NCBI GenBank assembly: GCA_022768375.1
Contig: JALEMG010000061.1
Location: 1 to 64,000 of the forward strand
Source of the DNA: Lentisphaeria bacterium
Lineage (GTDB): Bacteria; Verrucomicrobiota; Lentisphaeria; Victivallales; Victivallaceae
Direction: 5' to 3'
Length of the DNA: 64,000 nt
Under the pieces are notes generated by a model. It did not search any database. It was not told the DNA's origin and was given only the letters and a program-made list of their open reading frames with translations. Both the position numbers and the translations under genes were made by a program. Positions 1-10,123 of the stretch are shown in pieces. Numbering within the stretch: position 1 is the first letter of the stretch; every line of letters starts with the position of its first letter.

Positions 1-192
1 ACATGAGCGGCGGTTCTTTTTTTGCCCCGATAAGAAAAAAAGGAAACGACCCTCCCTTCACCGCGAAAGGAGATGGCGAGGGAAAACAACCGCAGTCCGC
101 CGCCGCACGACCATTCCGCCGTTTGCAGACTGCCGAAAAAAGCACCCTGCTCGCGCTTCGCCGCCTCGTGGACAGGAGGTGTTCCTCCGCGT

Positions 193-960
193 CTACAGGT
201 TTTCCGTCTTATTGCCCTCCGTTTCCCACCGGAGCAGATGGTCGGTTTCCACACGGGCGAGCGAGGCGGCGATATTGCCGCGCAGTCCGGGGATCTCCGC
301 CGCGAGTTGGTCGGTGAGCCGTCGGAAGCGGGCGCGGTCGCCGTTTTTCACCGTTGCCTCGTAGCGGCACTTGCCCCCGGTGCGGGGAAAATCCATCGCG
401 GCGGCGACGGCGGCGATCAGGTCTTCCGGCACGAGGGCGAGCGGACGGATGACGACGGGGTGGGCCGGGTCTTCCGGCACGACCCGGGGTGCCATGGTGG
501 TGATTCCCTGCCCTCGGCAGAGGCTCATGAAAAAACTGCTGATGACATCGTCAAGATGCTGGCCGAGAGCGAGTTTGCCGCAGTTCAGTTCTCCCGCCAG
601 TTTGTAGAGCAGTCCCCGGCGCAACCGGGAACAGAGCATGCAGGGATGGTCCTCCATATTCTTGTCCGCGATGATGGCGGGGATATCCGCATGGACGGTG
701 TGGTGTTCCCAGTTTCGGGAACGGCAGTAGTCCGCGATCTCCGCCGCGCCGAATTCGGGGAATCCCGGGTCGAATGTCGCGGCGGCGAAATCGAAGCGCA
801 CCGGCGCTTTCCGCCGCAGGTGATCCAGCAGCCGCAAAAGCACGAAACTGTCCTTGCCGCCGGACGCCCCGACCAGAATGCGGTCGCCGTCGGCGATGAG
901 ACGGTAGCGGACGACGGTATCTCCGGCGATCCGGCATAATTTTTTGAAATCGCTGTTCAT
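193..960 (-). CDS. ttcA: TtcA-like PP-loop tRNA thiolation ATPase
   Basis: Cytosolic PP-loop enzyme, probably 2-thiolating a cytidine of tRNA using ATP and an Fe-S cluster. The SGGKDS PP-loop is near residue 32; a CMLC pair follows about 100 residues later and a further Cys (GGKCRYEA) lies near the C-terminus, the three-Cys layout expected of TtcA. At 255 aa it is shorter than E. coli TtcA (about 311 aa), so the exact tRNA target is uncertain. The start is the ATG at 958-960 (MNSDFKK); upstream extension would cross the divergent promoter region. No Shine-Dalgarno sequence precedes it and a good promoter ends about 12 bases upstream, so the mRNA may be almost leaderless. Divergent from murA. 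Confidence 0.82.
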   Translation of the reverse strand: MNSDFKKLCRIAGDTVVRYRLIADGDRILVGASGGKDSFVLLRLLDHLRRKAPVRFDFAAATFDPGFPEFGAAEIADYCRSRNWEHHTVHADIPAIIADKNMEDHPCMLCSRLRRGLLYKLAGELNCGKLALGQHLDDVISSFFMSLCRGQGITTMAPRVVPEDPAHPVVIRPLALVPEDLIAAVAAAMDFPRTGGKCRYEATVKNGDRARFRRLTDQLAAEIPGLRGNIAASLARVETDHLLRWETEGNKTENL

Positions 961-971
961 GACGGGAGAAA

Positions 972-1000
972 AATATAATCCGCAACGGAAAAATTTGCAA
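972..1000 (-). promoter_or_regulatory. Promoter for ttcA-like gene
   Basis: On the minus strand TTGCAA (995-1000) and TATATT (972-977) are separated by exactly 17 bp. The predicted transcript start near 965 leaves only about five bases before the ATG. Confidence 0.6.
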
Positions 1001-1008
1001 TCCTCCGC

Positions 1009-1037
1009 TTGAAAAAAACTCCTTTTCATGGTACTGT
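1009..1037 (+). promoter_or_regulatory. Promoter for murA-lnt
   Basis: TTGAAA (1009-1014), 17 bp, TACTGT (1032-1037). It lies back to back with the ttcA promoter and would give a leader of about 40 bases before murA. Confidence 0.5.
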
Positions 1038-1081
1038 AACGCGAATCCATCCAATCGAACTTGGGAAAGTATGGGAGTACG

Positions 1082-2371
1082 ATGAAAACACCCTTGCAAA
1101 GTCTGCTGGTCCGAGGTGGAAGCATCCGGGGCGGCGAAGTGACCGTTTCCGGCAACAAGAACGCGGTTCTGCCCATGATCGCGGCGCTGCTGCTCACCGA
1201 TGAGGAGGTGATCCTGCACAACGTCCCGGACATTCTGGATGTCCGCACCATGTTGGACATCGCCGGGACGCTGGGAGCGGAATTCACCTTTGAACGCAAT
1301 ACGCTTCGTTTCCGGTGTCCCGATGTGAAAACGACGTCGGTGACGCGGGAACTGGCGGCGCGGAACCGCACCAGCATTCTGTTTGCGGCGCCGCTGCTGG
1401 CCCGGTGCGGCCGGGCGGAATTGTACCCGCCCGGGGGCGATGTCATCGGGCGGCGGCGGCTGGACGGGCACTTCTACGGGCTGAACAAACTGGGCGCGGA
1501 GATGGGGGCAGACACCCAGGTCTACACCTTTCACGCTCCCCGGGGGCTGGTCGGGCGGGAGTTGTTTCTGGACGAGGCCAGCGTCACCGCCACCGAACAG
1601 ATCCTTATTGCCGCCGCCGCCGCCAAAGGCCGCACCACGCTGTACAACGCCGCCTGCGAACCCCATGTCCGGGACCTGGCCGAGTTGCTCAACGCCATGG
1701 GCGCGCGCATCACCGGCGCGGGCAGCAACACCGTGACCGTGGACGGCGCGGAGAAACTGCACGGCGCGGAGCACACCGTAACGGGGGACCACATCGAAGC
1801 GGGAAGTTTTCTGGCGCTTGCCGCCGCCACCGGTACGGAGATCACCGTCCGGGGCACCACGCTGCGCCACTACTGGATGCTGCACCGGGTGTGGGAAAAA
1901 CTGGGGCTCAAGGTGGAACTTTACAACGACCGGCTCTTTTTCCGGGGCGGTCAGGAGGGGCGGATCACGCCGGATTTCGGCGGGCACATCCCGCAGGTTT
2001 CCGACGGCCCGTGGCCGCAGTACCCCTCGGACATGATGAGTTGCACCATCGTGGCGGCCACCCAGTGCCGGGGGACGGTGATGTTCTTCGAGAAAATGTT
2101 CGAGAGCCGCATTTACTTCGTGGACCGGCTCATCAGCATGGGGGCCAACGCCATTGTCTGCGACCCGCACCGGGTGGTCATCACCGGGCGCAGTCAACTT
2201 CACGGCACCGCGCTCTCCAGCCCGGACATCCGGGCGGGCATGGCTCTGGTCATCGCGGCGTTCTGCGCCGAAGGCGAGAGCCGGATCGACCGGGCGGATG
2301 TGATCTACCGGGGATACGAGCACCTGCCGGAGAAACTGCGGGCGCTGGGCGCGGACGTGGAAGAACTATGA
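1082..2371 (+). CDS. murA: UDP-N-acetylglucosamine 1-carboxyvinyltransferase (Asp-type MurA)
   Basis: First committed step of peptidoglycan synthesis: transfer of enolpyruvate from PEP to UDP-GlcNAc in the cytosol. 429 aa, normal for the family. The N-terminal SGNKNAVLP motif carries the conserved Lys-Asn pair (residues 26-27). The active-site loop reads PPGGDVIGRRRLDGH, so residue 120, at the place of E. coli Cys115, is Asp. An Asp here is known from Chlamydia and mycobacterial MurA and confers intrinsic fosfomycin insensitivity; resistance in this organism is inferred. The ATG at 1082 is preferred over an in-frame TTG at 1061 because GGGAG lies a few bases before it. Its stop overlaps the lnt start (ATGA). 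Confidence 0.88.
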   Translation: MKTPLQSLLVRGGSIRGGEVTVSGNKNAVLPMIAALLLTDEEVILHNVPDILDVRTMLDIAGTLGAEFTFERNTLRFRCPDVKTTSVTRELAARNRTSILFAAPLLARCGRAELYPPGGDVIGRRRLDGHFYGLNKLGAEMGADTQVYTFHAPRGLVGRELFLDEASVTATEQILIAAAAAKGRTTLYNAACEPHVRDLAELLNAMGARITGAGSNTVTVDGAEKLHGAEHTVTGDHIEAGSFLALAAATGTEITVRGTTLRHYWMLHRVWEKLGLKVELYNDRLFFRGGQEGRITPDFGGHIPQVSDGPWPQYPSDMMSCTIVAATQCRGTVMFFEKMFESRIYFVDRLISMGANAIVCDPHRVVITGRSQLHGTALSSPDIRAGMALVIAAFCAEGESRIDRADVIYRGYEHLPEKLRALGADVEEL

Positions 2372-3936
2372 ATCCCGGCGTTCCCGTCAACGAAGCCCCG
2401 CTGGTTTCCAAACCCTGCCGCGCTCTCGTCGCCGGGGTCTGCATGCTCGGCGGCATGCTCTACGCCGCGTCGCTGCCCCCGTGGAATTGGGGCTTCACGA
2501 TCCTGGCGTCGCTTTGGCCGCTTTTTTTCGTTGCCCGGCGGTACCCGTGGCGCTTCCGGCTGCTGTGCGGCTGGCTGTGGGGGTGCGCGTGGGCGGTCTT
2601 CGCCTTTCAGTTTCTCCGGGAAATTTTCTGGCTTCTGCCTTATCTGATGATGCCGGTGATCGCGGTCTGGGGCGGAGTTTACACACTGGCTCTCGGCTGG
2701 TTTTCCCGGAAACTGGATCGTCTGCCAGCACCGTGGCGGGAAGTGCTGTTCACGCTGACGGCGGCGGCGCTTTTCACCGTGCTGGAGTGGACGCGGAGCA
2801 GACTTTTCGTCTGGAACGACTTCAGCGTCACCATGTGGCGGTATCCGCTGGCAATGCGGATCGCCGCGCTCACCGGGCGGTACGGCGTGACCTTTCTGCT
2901 GGCTGTGGGCGGCGCCGGTCTTTACGCGCTGGGCCGGAAGAAGGCCGGGCTTCCCGCCGCCGCCGTCGCGCTGGCGCTGTGGCTGGCGGCGCTGGGATAC
3001 GGGGGGGCGAAACTGAGCGCGCCGAAGACCTTCCGGGACCCGGTGACGTTCCGGGCGGCGCTGCTGCAGGGCGATCTGCCCCAGATGCGCCGGGCGACGC
3101 TCACGGAGGTCAACCGGGCGATCGCCGTCTACGCGGAACTGGCGCGGCGGATGCTCGCGGAACGCCCGGACGCGGTCTTTTTCCCGGAATGCGCCGTGCC
3201 GGTGCCCCTGCGGGGAGCGTCGTATGCGGCGGAAGCGTACCGCCGCTCCCTCTCCCCTCTGCTCGGCACCCCGCTGCTGATCGGAACGCTGGATTTCGCT
3301 CCCGACGGTTCGGGGGGGATGACCAACGGCGCGCTGCTCATCGACCGGGAGGGCCGGGTCGCCGGGAAGTACGACAAGTTTCACCGGGTCCCCTTCGGAG
3401 AATACGTGCCGTTCCGGGAATATCTGCCGGAGGCTCTGATCCGCGTGTTCGACATGGGCCGCGATCTCGTCGCCGGGACCGATCTGCATCCGCTTGAAGT
3501 CGTTCCCGGGGTCCGGGTCGGCTGCGCCATCTGCTACGAGGGGGTTTTTTCCTACGTCGCCGCCGGATTTGCCCGCAATCACGCCAACGTGCTGGCGGCG
3601 CTCTCCAACGACGTCTGGTATCCCGCAAGCAGCGAACCGGAACAGCATCTGGCCAACGCGGTGATGCGCTGTGTGGAAACCGGCCTGCCCATGATCCGCT
3701 GCGGCAACAACGGCGGTTCCGGGGTGGTGACGCCGGAGGGCCGGTTCACCCGGTACGTCGGCACTCCCGCGCCCCGGCCGGAACTGCTCCGGGAAGCGGC
3801 GGCGGGCGTCGTGGAAGTGACGCTGGAGCGATTTCCGGAACCGACGGGGTTCGTCCGGTTCGGCGACTGGTTCGTCCATCTCTGCCTCCTTTTTCTCGCT
3901 CTGGAGGCGCTCCGGCTCGCGGTGCGGCGTCCTTAA
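2368..3936 (+). CDS. lnt: Apolipoprotein N-acyltransferase
   Basis: Inner-membrane enzyme that N-acylates the terminal Cys of lipoproteins, the last maturation step needed for transport to an outer membrane. 522 aa: several N-terminal membrane segments (roughly residues 20-200), a periplasmic nitrilase-fold domain, and a final C-terminal membrane segment. The catalytic triad is visible: Glu in PECAVP (about 274), Lys in KYDKFHRVPFGEYVPF (about 337) and Cys in CAICYEG (about 389). The start codon overlaps the murA stop by four bases, so the genes are probably translationally coupled. Presence of Lnt implies a diderm envelope, in agreement with tolB and the lipoproteins in this window. Confidence 0.93.
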   Translation: MNPGVPVNEAPLVSKPCRALVAGVCMLGGMLYAASLPPWNWGFTILASLWPLFFVARRYPWRFRLLCGWLWGCAWAVFAFQFLREIFWLLPYLMMPVIAVWGGVYTLALGWFSRKLDRLPAPWREVLFTLTAAALFTVLEWTRSRLFVWNDFSVTMWRYPLAMRIAALTGRYGVTFLLAVGGAGLYALGRKKAGLPAAAVALALWLAALGYGGAKLSAPKTFRDPVTFRAALLQGDLPQMRRATLTEVNRAIAVYAELARRMLAERPDAVFFPECAVPVPLRGASYAAEAYRRSLSPLLGTPLLIGTLDFAPDGSGGMTNGALLIDREGRVAGKYDKFHRVPFGEYVPFREYLPEALIRVFDMGRDLVAGTDLHPLEVVPGVRVGCAICYEGVFSYVAAGFARNHANVLAALSNDVWYPASSEPEQHLANAVMRCVETGLPMIRCGNNGGSGVVTPEGRFTRYVGTPAPRPELLREAAAGVVEVTLERFPEPTGFVRFGDWFVHLCLLFLALEALRLAVRRP

Positions 3937-3992
3937 GCGCGTGTGCGAGCGCGCGCGCCCTGAAAATATGGGTAAAAAACCCCGGTGAGAAC

Positions 3993-4021
3993 TTGATTTT
4001 CACCCGCCCGGGGTGTATTGT
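3993..4021 (+). promoter_or_regulatory. Promoter for gyrB-recA run
   Basis: TTGATT (3993-3998), 17 bp, TATTGT (4016-4021). It sits in the 137-base gap after lnt; predicted start near 4028, about 45 bases before gyrB. Confidence 0.5.
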
Positions 4022-4073
4022 ATCGGTATGCATTGACAAAACATGAGATCCACCATGAAAAGAAGGAATTTCA

Positions 4074-6518
4074 ATGAGCGGCAATCCTGAAATCGACAAC
4101 CGGGCGGGCGAATACAGCGCCAGCAAGATCACCGTGCTGGAGGGCCTCGAAGCCGTCCGGGTACGTCCTTCCATGTACATCGGCGACACCGGGGAGCGCG
4201 GTCTGCACCATCTGGTTTACGAGGTGGTCGACAACTCCATCGACGAGGCGCTGGCCGGATTCGCAAGCGAGATCAAGGTCACCATCTGTCCGGACAACTC
4301 CATCACCGTGGAGGACGACGGGCGGGGCATCCCGGTGGATATGCACGAGGGCGAACACAAACCCGCGGTGGAAGTGGTGCTGACCGTGCTTCACGCCGGA
4401 GGGAAGTTCGATCACAACAGTTACAAGGTCTCCGGCGGGCTTCACGGCGTCGGCGTCTCCTGCGTCAATGCGCTCAGCGACTGGCTCAACGTCGAGGTGT
4501 GCCGGGACGGGAAGCGTTACGCCATCGGTTTCGAACGCGGCATCACCACCCGGCCGCTTGAGGAGATCGGCGCCGCCGACCGGCGGGGCACCAAAGTGAG
4601 TTTCAAGCCGGACGGCACCATCTTTCACACCACCGTCTACGTCTGGCAGACGCTGGCCAACCGGCTCCGGGAACTGGCCTTCCTCAACCGGGGCATCCGC
4701 ATCTCCCTCAAGGACGAACGGGAGATCGTGGACGGTCAGCCCCGGTTCGAGGAGTTCTATTTCGAAGGCGGCATCCGGGAGTTCGTCGCCATGCTGAACC
4801 ACGACAAGGCGGTCCTCAACCCGGAAGTCCTCTACTTTCACCGGGAACGGGACGGCATCGACGTGGAAGTGGCCATGCAGTACATCGACGGCGTCACCGA
4901 GCAGATCCTGGCCTACACCAACAACATCAACACCATCGACGGCGGCACCCATCTGTCCGGATTCCTCTCCTCGCTGACCCGGACCATCAACCACTACGGC
5001 CACGAGTACATGCCCAAGGAGTTCGGAGACAAGGACGTCAAGCAGGCCAACGTCCGCGAGGGCCTCTCCGCCGTCATCAGCGTCAAGGTGCCCGATCCCC
5101 AGTTCGAGGGGCAGACCAAGACCAAACTTGGCAATCCCGAAGTGAGCGGCATCGTCGGCGCCGTCATCAGCGAGGAGTTGGGGGCGTTTCTGGAGGAACA
5201 CCCGGACATCGCCAAGCGGATCGTCGGCAACGCCATGCTCGCGTTGCAGGCGGCGGAAGCGGCCCGCAAAGCCCGGGAGAGCGTCCGCAAAAAGGGCGCG
5301 GGCTTCATCAAGGGAAAACTGACCGACTGCTCCGACCCCGACCCGGAGAAGCGCGAACTCTACATCGTGGAGGGCGATTCGGCCGGCGGTTCGGCCAAGC
5401 AGGGCCGGGACAGCCGCTTTCAGGCGATCCTGCCCATCCGGGGCAAACTGCTCAACGTGGAAAAGGTCCGGCTGGACCGGGTGTTCGACAACAAGGAGAT
5501 CCAGTCCCTTTTCTACGCCATCGGCTGCGGCGCGGGGGAGGAGTTCGACGTGAGCAAGGCCCGGTATCAGCGCGTGGTCATCATGACCGATGCCGATGTG
5601 GACGGTTCTCACATCCGCACGCTGCTGCTGACGTTTTTCTTCCGGCAGATGAAGCCGCTGCTGGAGGCCGGTTACGTCTACATCGCCAAGCCGCCGCTCT
5701 ACCGGGTGAGCAAGGGCAAGAAATTCAGTTACATCGACACCGAGGACCAACTCAACCGCTATCTGGTGGAACTGGGGCTGGAGGATATCACGGTCCGGCG
5801 GGACGGGCGGGAACTTGCCGTGGACGAGGTGCGTTCGCTCATCGCCCTCTACAACCGGGCGGCGCAGGCGGGCAACGGTCTCTCCCGGTGCGGGCTGGAG
5901 GCGGCGGATTATTTCGCGGTGGTCCGGGAGGACGGCCGCTGTCCCACCGCCCACATCACGGTGCATGAGCATGACGGCACCACATCGTCGGTTTTCGCTT
6001 ATTCCGGACAGGAGCGGCAGGAGATCGCCGCCGCCGCGGCGGAAAGGCTGCGCGCCGGCGGCGCCATGGCCGAGGAGGATATCGCCCGCCGCATCGACAC
6101 GGTGGAAATTTTCGAGGCGGAGAACTGCGTCGGCATCGTGGCGGATCTGGCCGCGCACGGCCTGACCCCGAATCAGATTTTCACCGGCGCGGGGACGGAA
6201 CTTTTCCGGGTGTCGGGAAAGGACGGCAGGAACGAAAAGCCCGTCAACTCCCTCCGGGAACTGTTTCTGGCCATCCGCACCAGCGGTCAGAGCGGCAGCG
6301 GACTGCGCATCAACCGTTACAAAGGTCTCGGTGAAATGAATGCCGAACAGTTGTGGGAGACCACCATGGACCCCAATACCCGGACGATGATCCGCGTGAC
6401 CATGGAGGACGCCATCAACGCCGACCGCATCTTCAATCTGCTGATGGGCGACGTGGTGGAGCCCCGGCGGGACTACATCGAGAAATACGCCGACAAGGTC
6501 AAGGACCTGGACATCTGA
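4074..6518 (+). CDS. gyrB: DNA gyrase subunit B
   Basis: ATPase subunit of gyrase, which supercoils DNA with GyrA (not in this window). 814 aa. The N-terminus has the GHKL ATPase signatures (VRPSMYIGD, VVDNSIDEALAG, DDGRGIP, GLHGVGVS), then a transducer domain, then TOPRIM with EGDSAGGSAKQGRD and DADVDGSHIRTL. A roughly 160-residue insertion between TOPRIM and the C-terminal RYKGLGEMNAEQLWETTMDP segment, as in E. coli GyrB, argues for GyrB rather than ParE. AGAAGGAA precedes the ATG. recA follows after 33 bases, which is not the usual gyrB context (dnaA-dnaN-recF or gyrA). Confidence 0.95.
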   Translation: MSGNPEIDNRAGEYSASKITVLEGLEAVRVRPSMYIGDTGERGLHHLVYEVVDNSIDEALAGFASEIKVTICPDNSITVEDDGRGIPVDMHEGEHKPAVEVVLTVLHAGGKFDHNSYKVSGGLHGVGVSCVNALSDWLNVEVCRDGKRYAIGFERGITTRPLEEIGAADRRGTKVSFKPDGTIFHTTVYVWQTLANRLRELAFLNRGIRISLKDEREIVDGQPRFEEFYFEGGIREFVAMLNHDKAVLNPEVLYFHRERDGIDVEVAMQYIDGVTEQILAYTNNINTIDGGTHLSGFLSSLTRTINHYGHEYMPKEFGDKDVKQANVREGLSAVISVKVPDPQFEGQTKTKLGNPEVSGIVGAVISEELGAFLEEHPDIAKRIVGNAMLALQAAEAARKARESVRKKGAGFIKGKLTDCSDPDPEKRELYIVEGDSAGGSAKQGRDSRFQAILPIRGKLLNVEKVRLDRVFDNKEIQSLFYAIGCGAGEEFDVSKARYQRVVIMTDADVDGSHIRTLLLTFFFRQMKPLLEAGYVYIAKPPLYRVSKGKKFSYIDTEDQLNRYLVELGLEDITVRRDGRELAVDEVRSLIALYNRAAQAGNGLSRCGLEAADYFAVVREDGRCPTAHITVHEHDGTTSSVFAYSGQERQEIAAAAAERLRAGGAMAEEDIARRIDTVEIFEAENCVGIVADLAAHGLTPNQIFTGAGTELFRVSGKDGRNEKPVNSLRELFLAIRTSGQSGSGLRINRYKGLGEMNAEQLWETTMDPNTRTMIRVTMEDAINADRIFNLLMGDVVEPRRDYIEKYADKVKDLDI

Positions 6519-6551
6519 CCGGCGGCCCAATCGTTTACTCAGGAGGAAATC

Positions 6552-7613
<1,062 letters not shown>

Positions 7614-7642
7614 GAGAGCCGCGGTCCGGAATTGCCGTCAAC

Positions 7643-10105
7643 GTGAAGAAGTTTCTGACACCGATCTGCGCCGCCGCGCTGCTGGCGGTATTGCCGCTGG
7701 GCGCCGATGAACGCTCCGAGCACAAATTGGCCGACGCCGCGCTGGCGGCGGGCGATTACGCCAACGCCATCAGCGGTTACCGGAGCGCCATGCGTCTGGC
7801 GGATCAGGCGGACGATCCCGACGCGTGGGCGGCGGCCGCGCTGAAACTGGGCGACGCCTGCCTGCGGGACGGGGACCTGACCGGAGCCAACGCGGTGTAC
7901 GCGGAATTCCGGCGGCGGCATCCGCTGCGTTCCGCCGGGATATTGCCCGGCAATCTGCTGGCGGCGGAGGGGAAGTACGCCGAGGCGGAGCAGTTCTTTC
8001 TCGCGCTGGCCGAGGGAAGTCCGGAACTGGCCGACGCCGCGCGGTTCAGCCGGGGCATGACCCGGCTGCGGGCGGGAGACGCGGCCGGGGCGCGGGAGAT
8101 ATTCGTTCTGCTGGGGCACGGGGATTCGCCGTGGGCGAAGCAGGGGCGGCTGGAAGCAATTTACGCCCTGATCCGCATGGGCCGGTCCGCCGATGCGCTG
8201 GCCGAGTTGGGCGCGATCCAGGCGGCGGAGCGCGACGGCCAGTGGACGCTGCTTCGATATCTGGCGGAAGCGTATTCCGGCAAGACCGGGGAGTTCAAAA
8301 AGCAGTTCGCGGAATTTCTGGACCGGCAGCCGCCCCGGCCGCAGTTGCGGACGCTGGAACTGCTCTCCGTGGCGGCGTCCGCGGCGGTTCGGCATCAGGA
8401 TTACGATTTCGCCGTCCAGTGTCTCGGCACCGCCCGGGAACTGGCGGCGGACGAGACGGTCAAGCGCGATCTGTGGCGGCGGCTGATCAATGTTTACGCG
8501 GACCGGTTTCCCGACCGGGCGGCGGAGGAGGCGCGCGGTTACGTCCGGCGGTTCCCGAATGCCCCGGACCGGGGGGCGGTGCTGAATGCCGCGGGCAGAC
8601 TGCTGGCCGGCAAGAAGCGGACGGCGGAGGCGTGGCGGATTTTTACCTCGGTGGCCCGGGACGGGTCCTTCCCTCAAGCGGACCGGCTGGCGGCCGCCGC
8701 CGAAGCGGTGGCCGCCGGGGGCAAGTACGGTTCCAAGACCGATCCGACGGAGTTCTACCGGATGCTGGGAGAGAGTTCCGATACCGCGCGGGAACGGGCC
8801 GAGTGGCGGACCCGGTTCGCCGCGTTTCTGGAACGAAGCGGCCGCCGGGCCGACGCCAAACGGGAATATCTGGCCGCACTGCGGGCCGCGCCGGTTCAGG
8901 ATCGGGAGAAACTGCACTTCACCTTGCTGAATTATTTCATCCGGACCGGGGATGAGCCGGGGATCCGCAAGGAGGCGGACTACCTCAGCGGTTCGGCGGA
9001 GCCGCGCTATCAGGCCACCGCCAAATTTGAACTGGGCAAACTGGCGGAACGGGCCGGCAAATTCGCGGACGCCCGCAAGTTTTACCGGGAGGCCGGGAAA
9101 GTGTCCGGCTGGGACCTGACCCGGGAGTCCCGGTTCCAGTCGGCGCTGATGACGCTGAAAATGAAGGATTTTGCCGCCGCGGGCAGGGAGTTTGCGGATT
9201 TTGCCGCCGCGAACGGGGATTCGGTCATGGCCCCCGGCGCATTGTACCACGCGATCGAAGCGTGGCGGGCCGCGGGCAGGGAAGCGGAGGCCCGTCAGGC
9301 GGCGGAGCAGTTGAGGACCCGCTACCCCAAGAGCGAAGCCCGGGCGTTTTACGCCCTCGGTGAAGCGTACGAACGCGGCGTCGGCGGCGATCTGGCCGGA
9401 GCCATTGCGGAGTTGGAGCAGTTGGAGGAGGATTTCAGCGCACTGCCGGTGAGCGCCGAGATCGCGCTGCAAAAGGCGGAGTTCATGGAACGCAAGGGGG
9501 CGCTGGACGACGCCGTCCGGGAGTTCCGCGAGATTCTGAACGACCGCCGAAGTGTCCCGGCGATCGCCGCCGAGAGCGCACTGCGTCTCGGCGAGATCCT
9601 GTTTCGCCGGGGGGATGAAAAGCAGGCGAAGGAGATGTTTCTCAAAAGCGCGGCGCTGAATCCGGGCGGGCTTTTTGCCGACGTCGCCGTCGGGCGGGCG
9701 GTGGATTGCGATCTGGTGCGCAACGTTCCCCCCGACCCGGTGCAGTTCCGCGAGAGCATCGCCCGGTGCGAGCAACTGGCCGCCGCGACCCGTTATCCTC
9801 AGGTCCGGCTGCAGGCGCTTTACAAACTGGGACTGTGCCGTGAAAAGGCCGGCGATTACCCGGAGGCGGTCGCCGCCTATGAGAAACTGCTCTACGCTGC
9901 CGGGGAGATCGTCGCCCAGGGCGCCGCGCCCGAACCTCAGTGGTGCGTCCGGGGGGCGGAGGCGGCGCTGGATATTCTGGCGCGGCACCGGCTGCCGGGA
10001 GCAAGGGCGCGGGGCGCGCGGATCATCCGGCTCCTGACGGAACTTCGACTGCCGGGCGTCTCCGGCGCGGAGATGCGGAAGAAATTTCGAGAACAATTCA
10101 GATAA
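7643..10105 (+). CDS. Exported tetratricopeptide-repeat protein
   Basis: 820 aa, with a clear signal peptide (KKFLTPICAAALLAVLPLG, then ADE), so it acts in the periplasm or at the envelope. The body is a long array of helical TPR-like units (for example ALAAGDYANAISGYRSAMRL, ALYKLGLCREKAGDYPEAVAAYEKLL), suited to a scaffold role. I chose the GTG at 7643 because the signal peptide then starts with Lys-Lys; an in-frame GTG at 7610, overlapping the recA stop, would add 11 residues. It is followed after 18 bases by exbB and exbD, so it probably works with that proton-driven complex. No enzymatic motif seen. Confidence 0.8.
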   Translation: MKKFLTPICAAALLAVLPLGADERSEHKLADAALAAGDYANAISGYRSAMRLADQADDPDAWAAAALKLGDACLRDGDLTGANAVYAEFRRRHPLRSAGILPGNLLAAEGKYAEAEQFFLALAEGSPELADAARFSRGMTRLRAGDAAGAREIFVLLGHGDSPWAKQGRLEAIYALIRMGRSADALAELGAIQAAERDGQWTLLRYLAEAYSGKTGEFKKQFAEFLDRQPPRPQLRTLELLSVAASAAVRHQDYDFAVQCLGTARELAADETVKRDLWRRLINVYADRFPDRAAEEARGYVRRFPNAPDRGAVLNAAGRLLAGKKRTAEAWRIFTSVARDGSFPQADRLAAAAEAVAAGGKYGSKTDPTEFYRMLGESSDTARERAEWRTRFAAFLERSGRRADAKREYLAALRAAPVQDREKLHFTLLNYFIRTGDEPGIRKEADYLSGSAEPRYQATAKFELGKLAERAGKFADARKFYREAGKVSGWDLTRESRFQSALMTLKMKDFAAAGREFADFAAANGDSVMAPGALYHAIEAWRAAGREAEARQAAEQLRTRYPKSEARAFYALGEAYERGVGGDLAGAIAELEQLEEDFSALPVSAEIALQKAEFMERKGALDDAVREFREILNDRRSVPAIAAESALRLGEILFRRGDEKQAKEMFLKSAALNPGGLFADVAVGRAVDCDLVRNVPPDPVQFRESIARCEQLAAATRYPQVRLQALYKLGLCREKAGDYPEAVAAYEKLLYAAGEIVAQGAAPEPQWCVRGAEAALDILARHRLPGARARGARIIRLLTELRLPGVSGAEMRKKFREQFR

Positions 10106-10123
10106 GCAGGGAGAAAAGGGGAA

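Noticed and set aside
1-192. Gene at the left window edge
   Set aside because: Frames there have no motif, and any minus-strand gene starting near position 4 would lie outside the window.
73-939. Long + frame over ttcA
   Set aside because: It is antisense to a gene with clear PP-loop motifs and shows only His/Arg/Gly-rich shadow composition.
4074-6518. ParE instead of GyrB
   Set aside because: The large insertion between TOPRIM and the C-terminal segment and the full length fit GyrB; no parC is adjacent.
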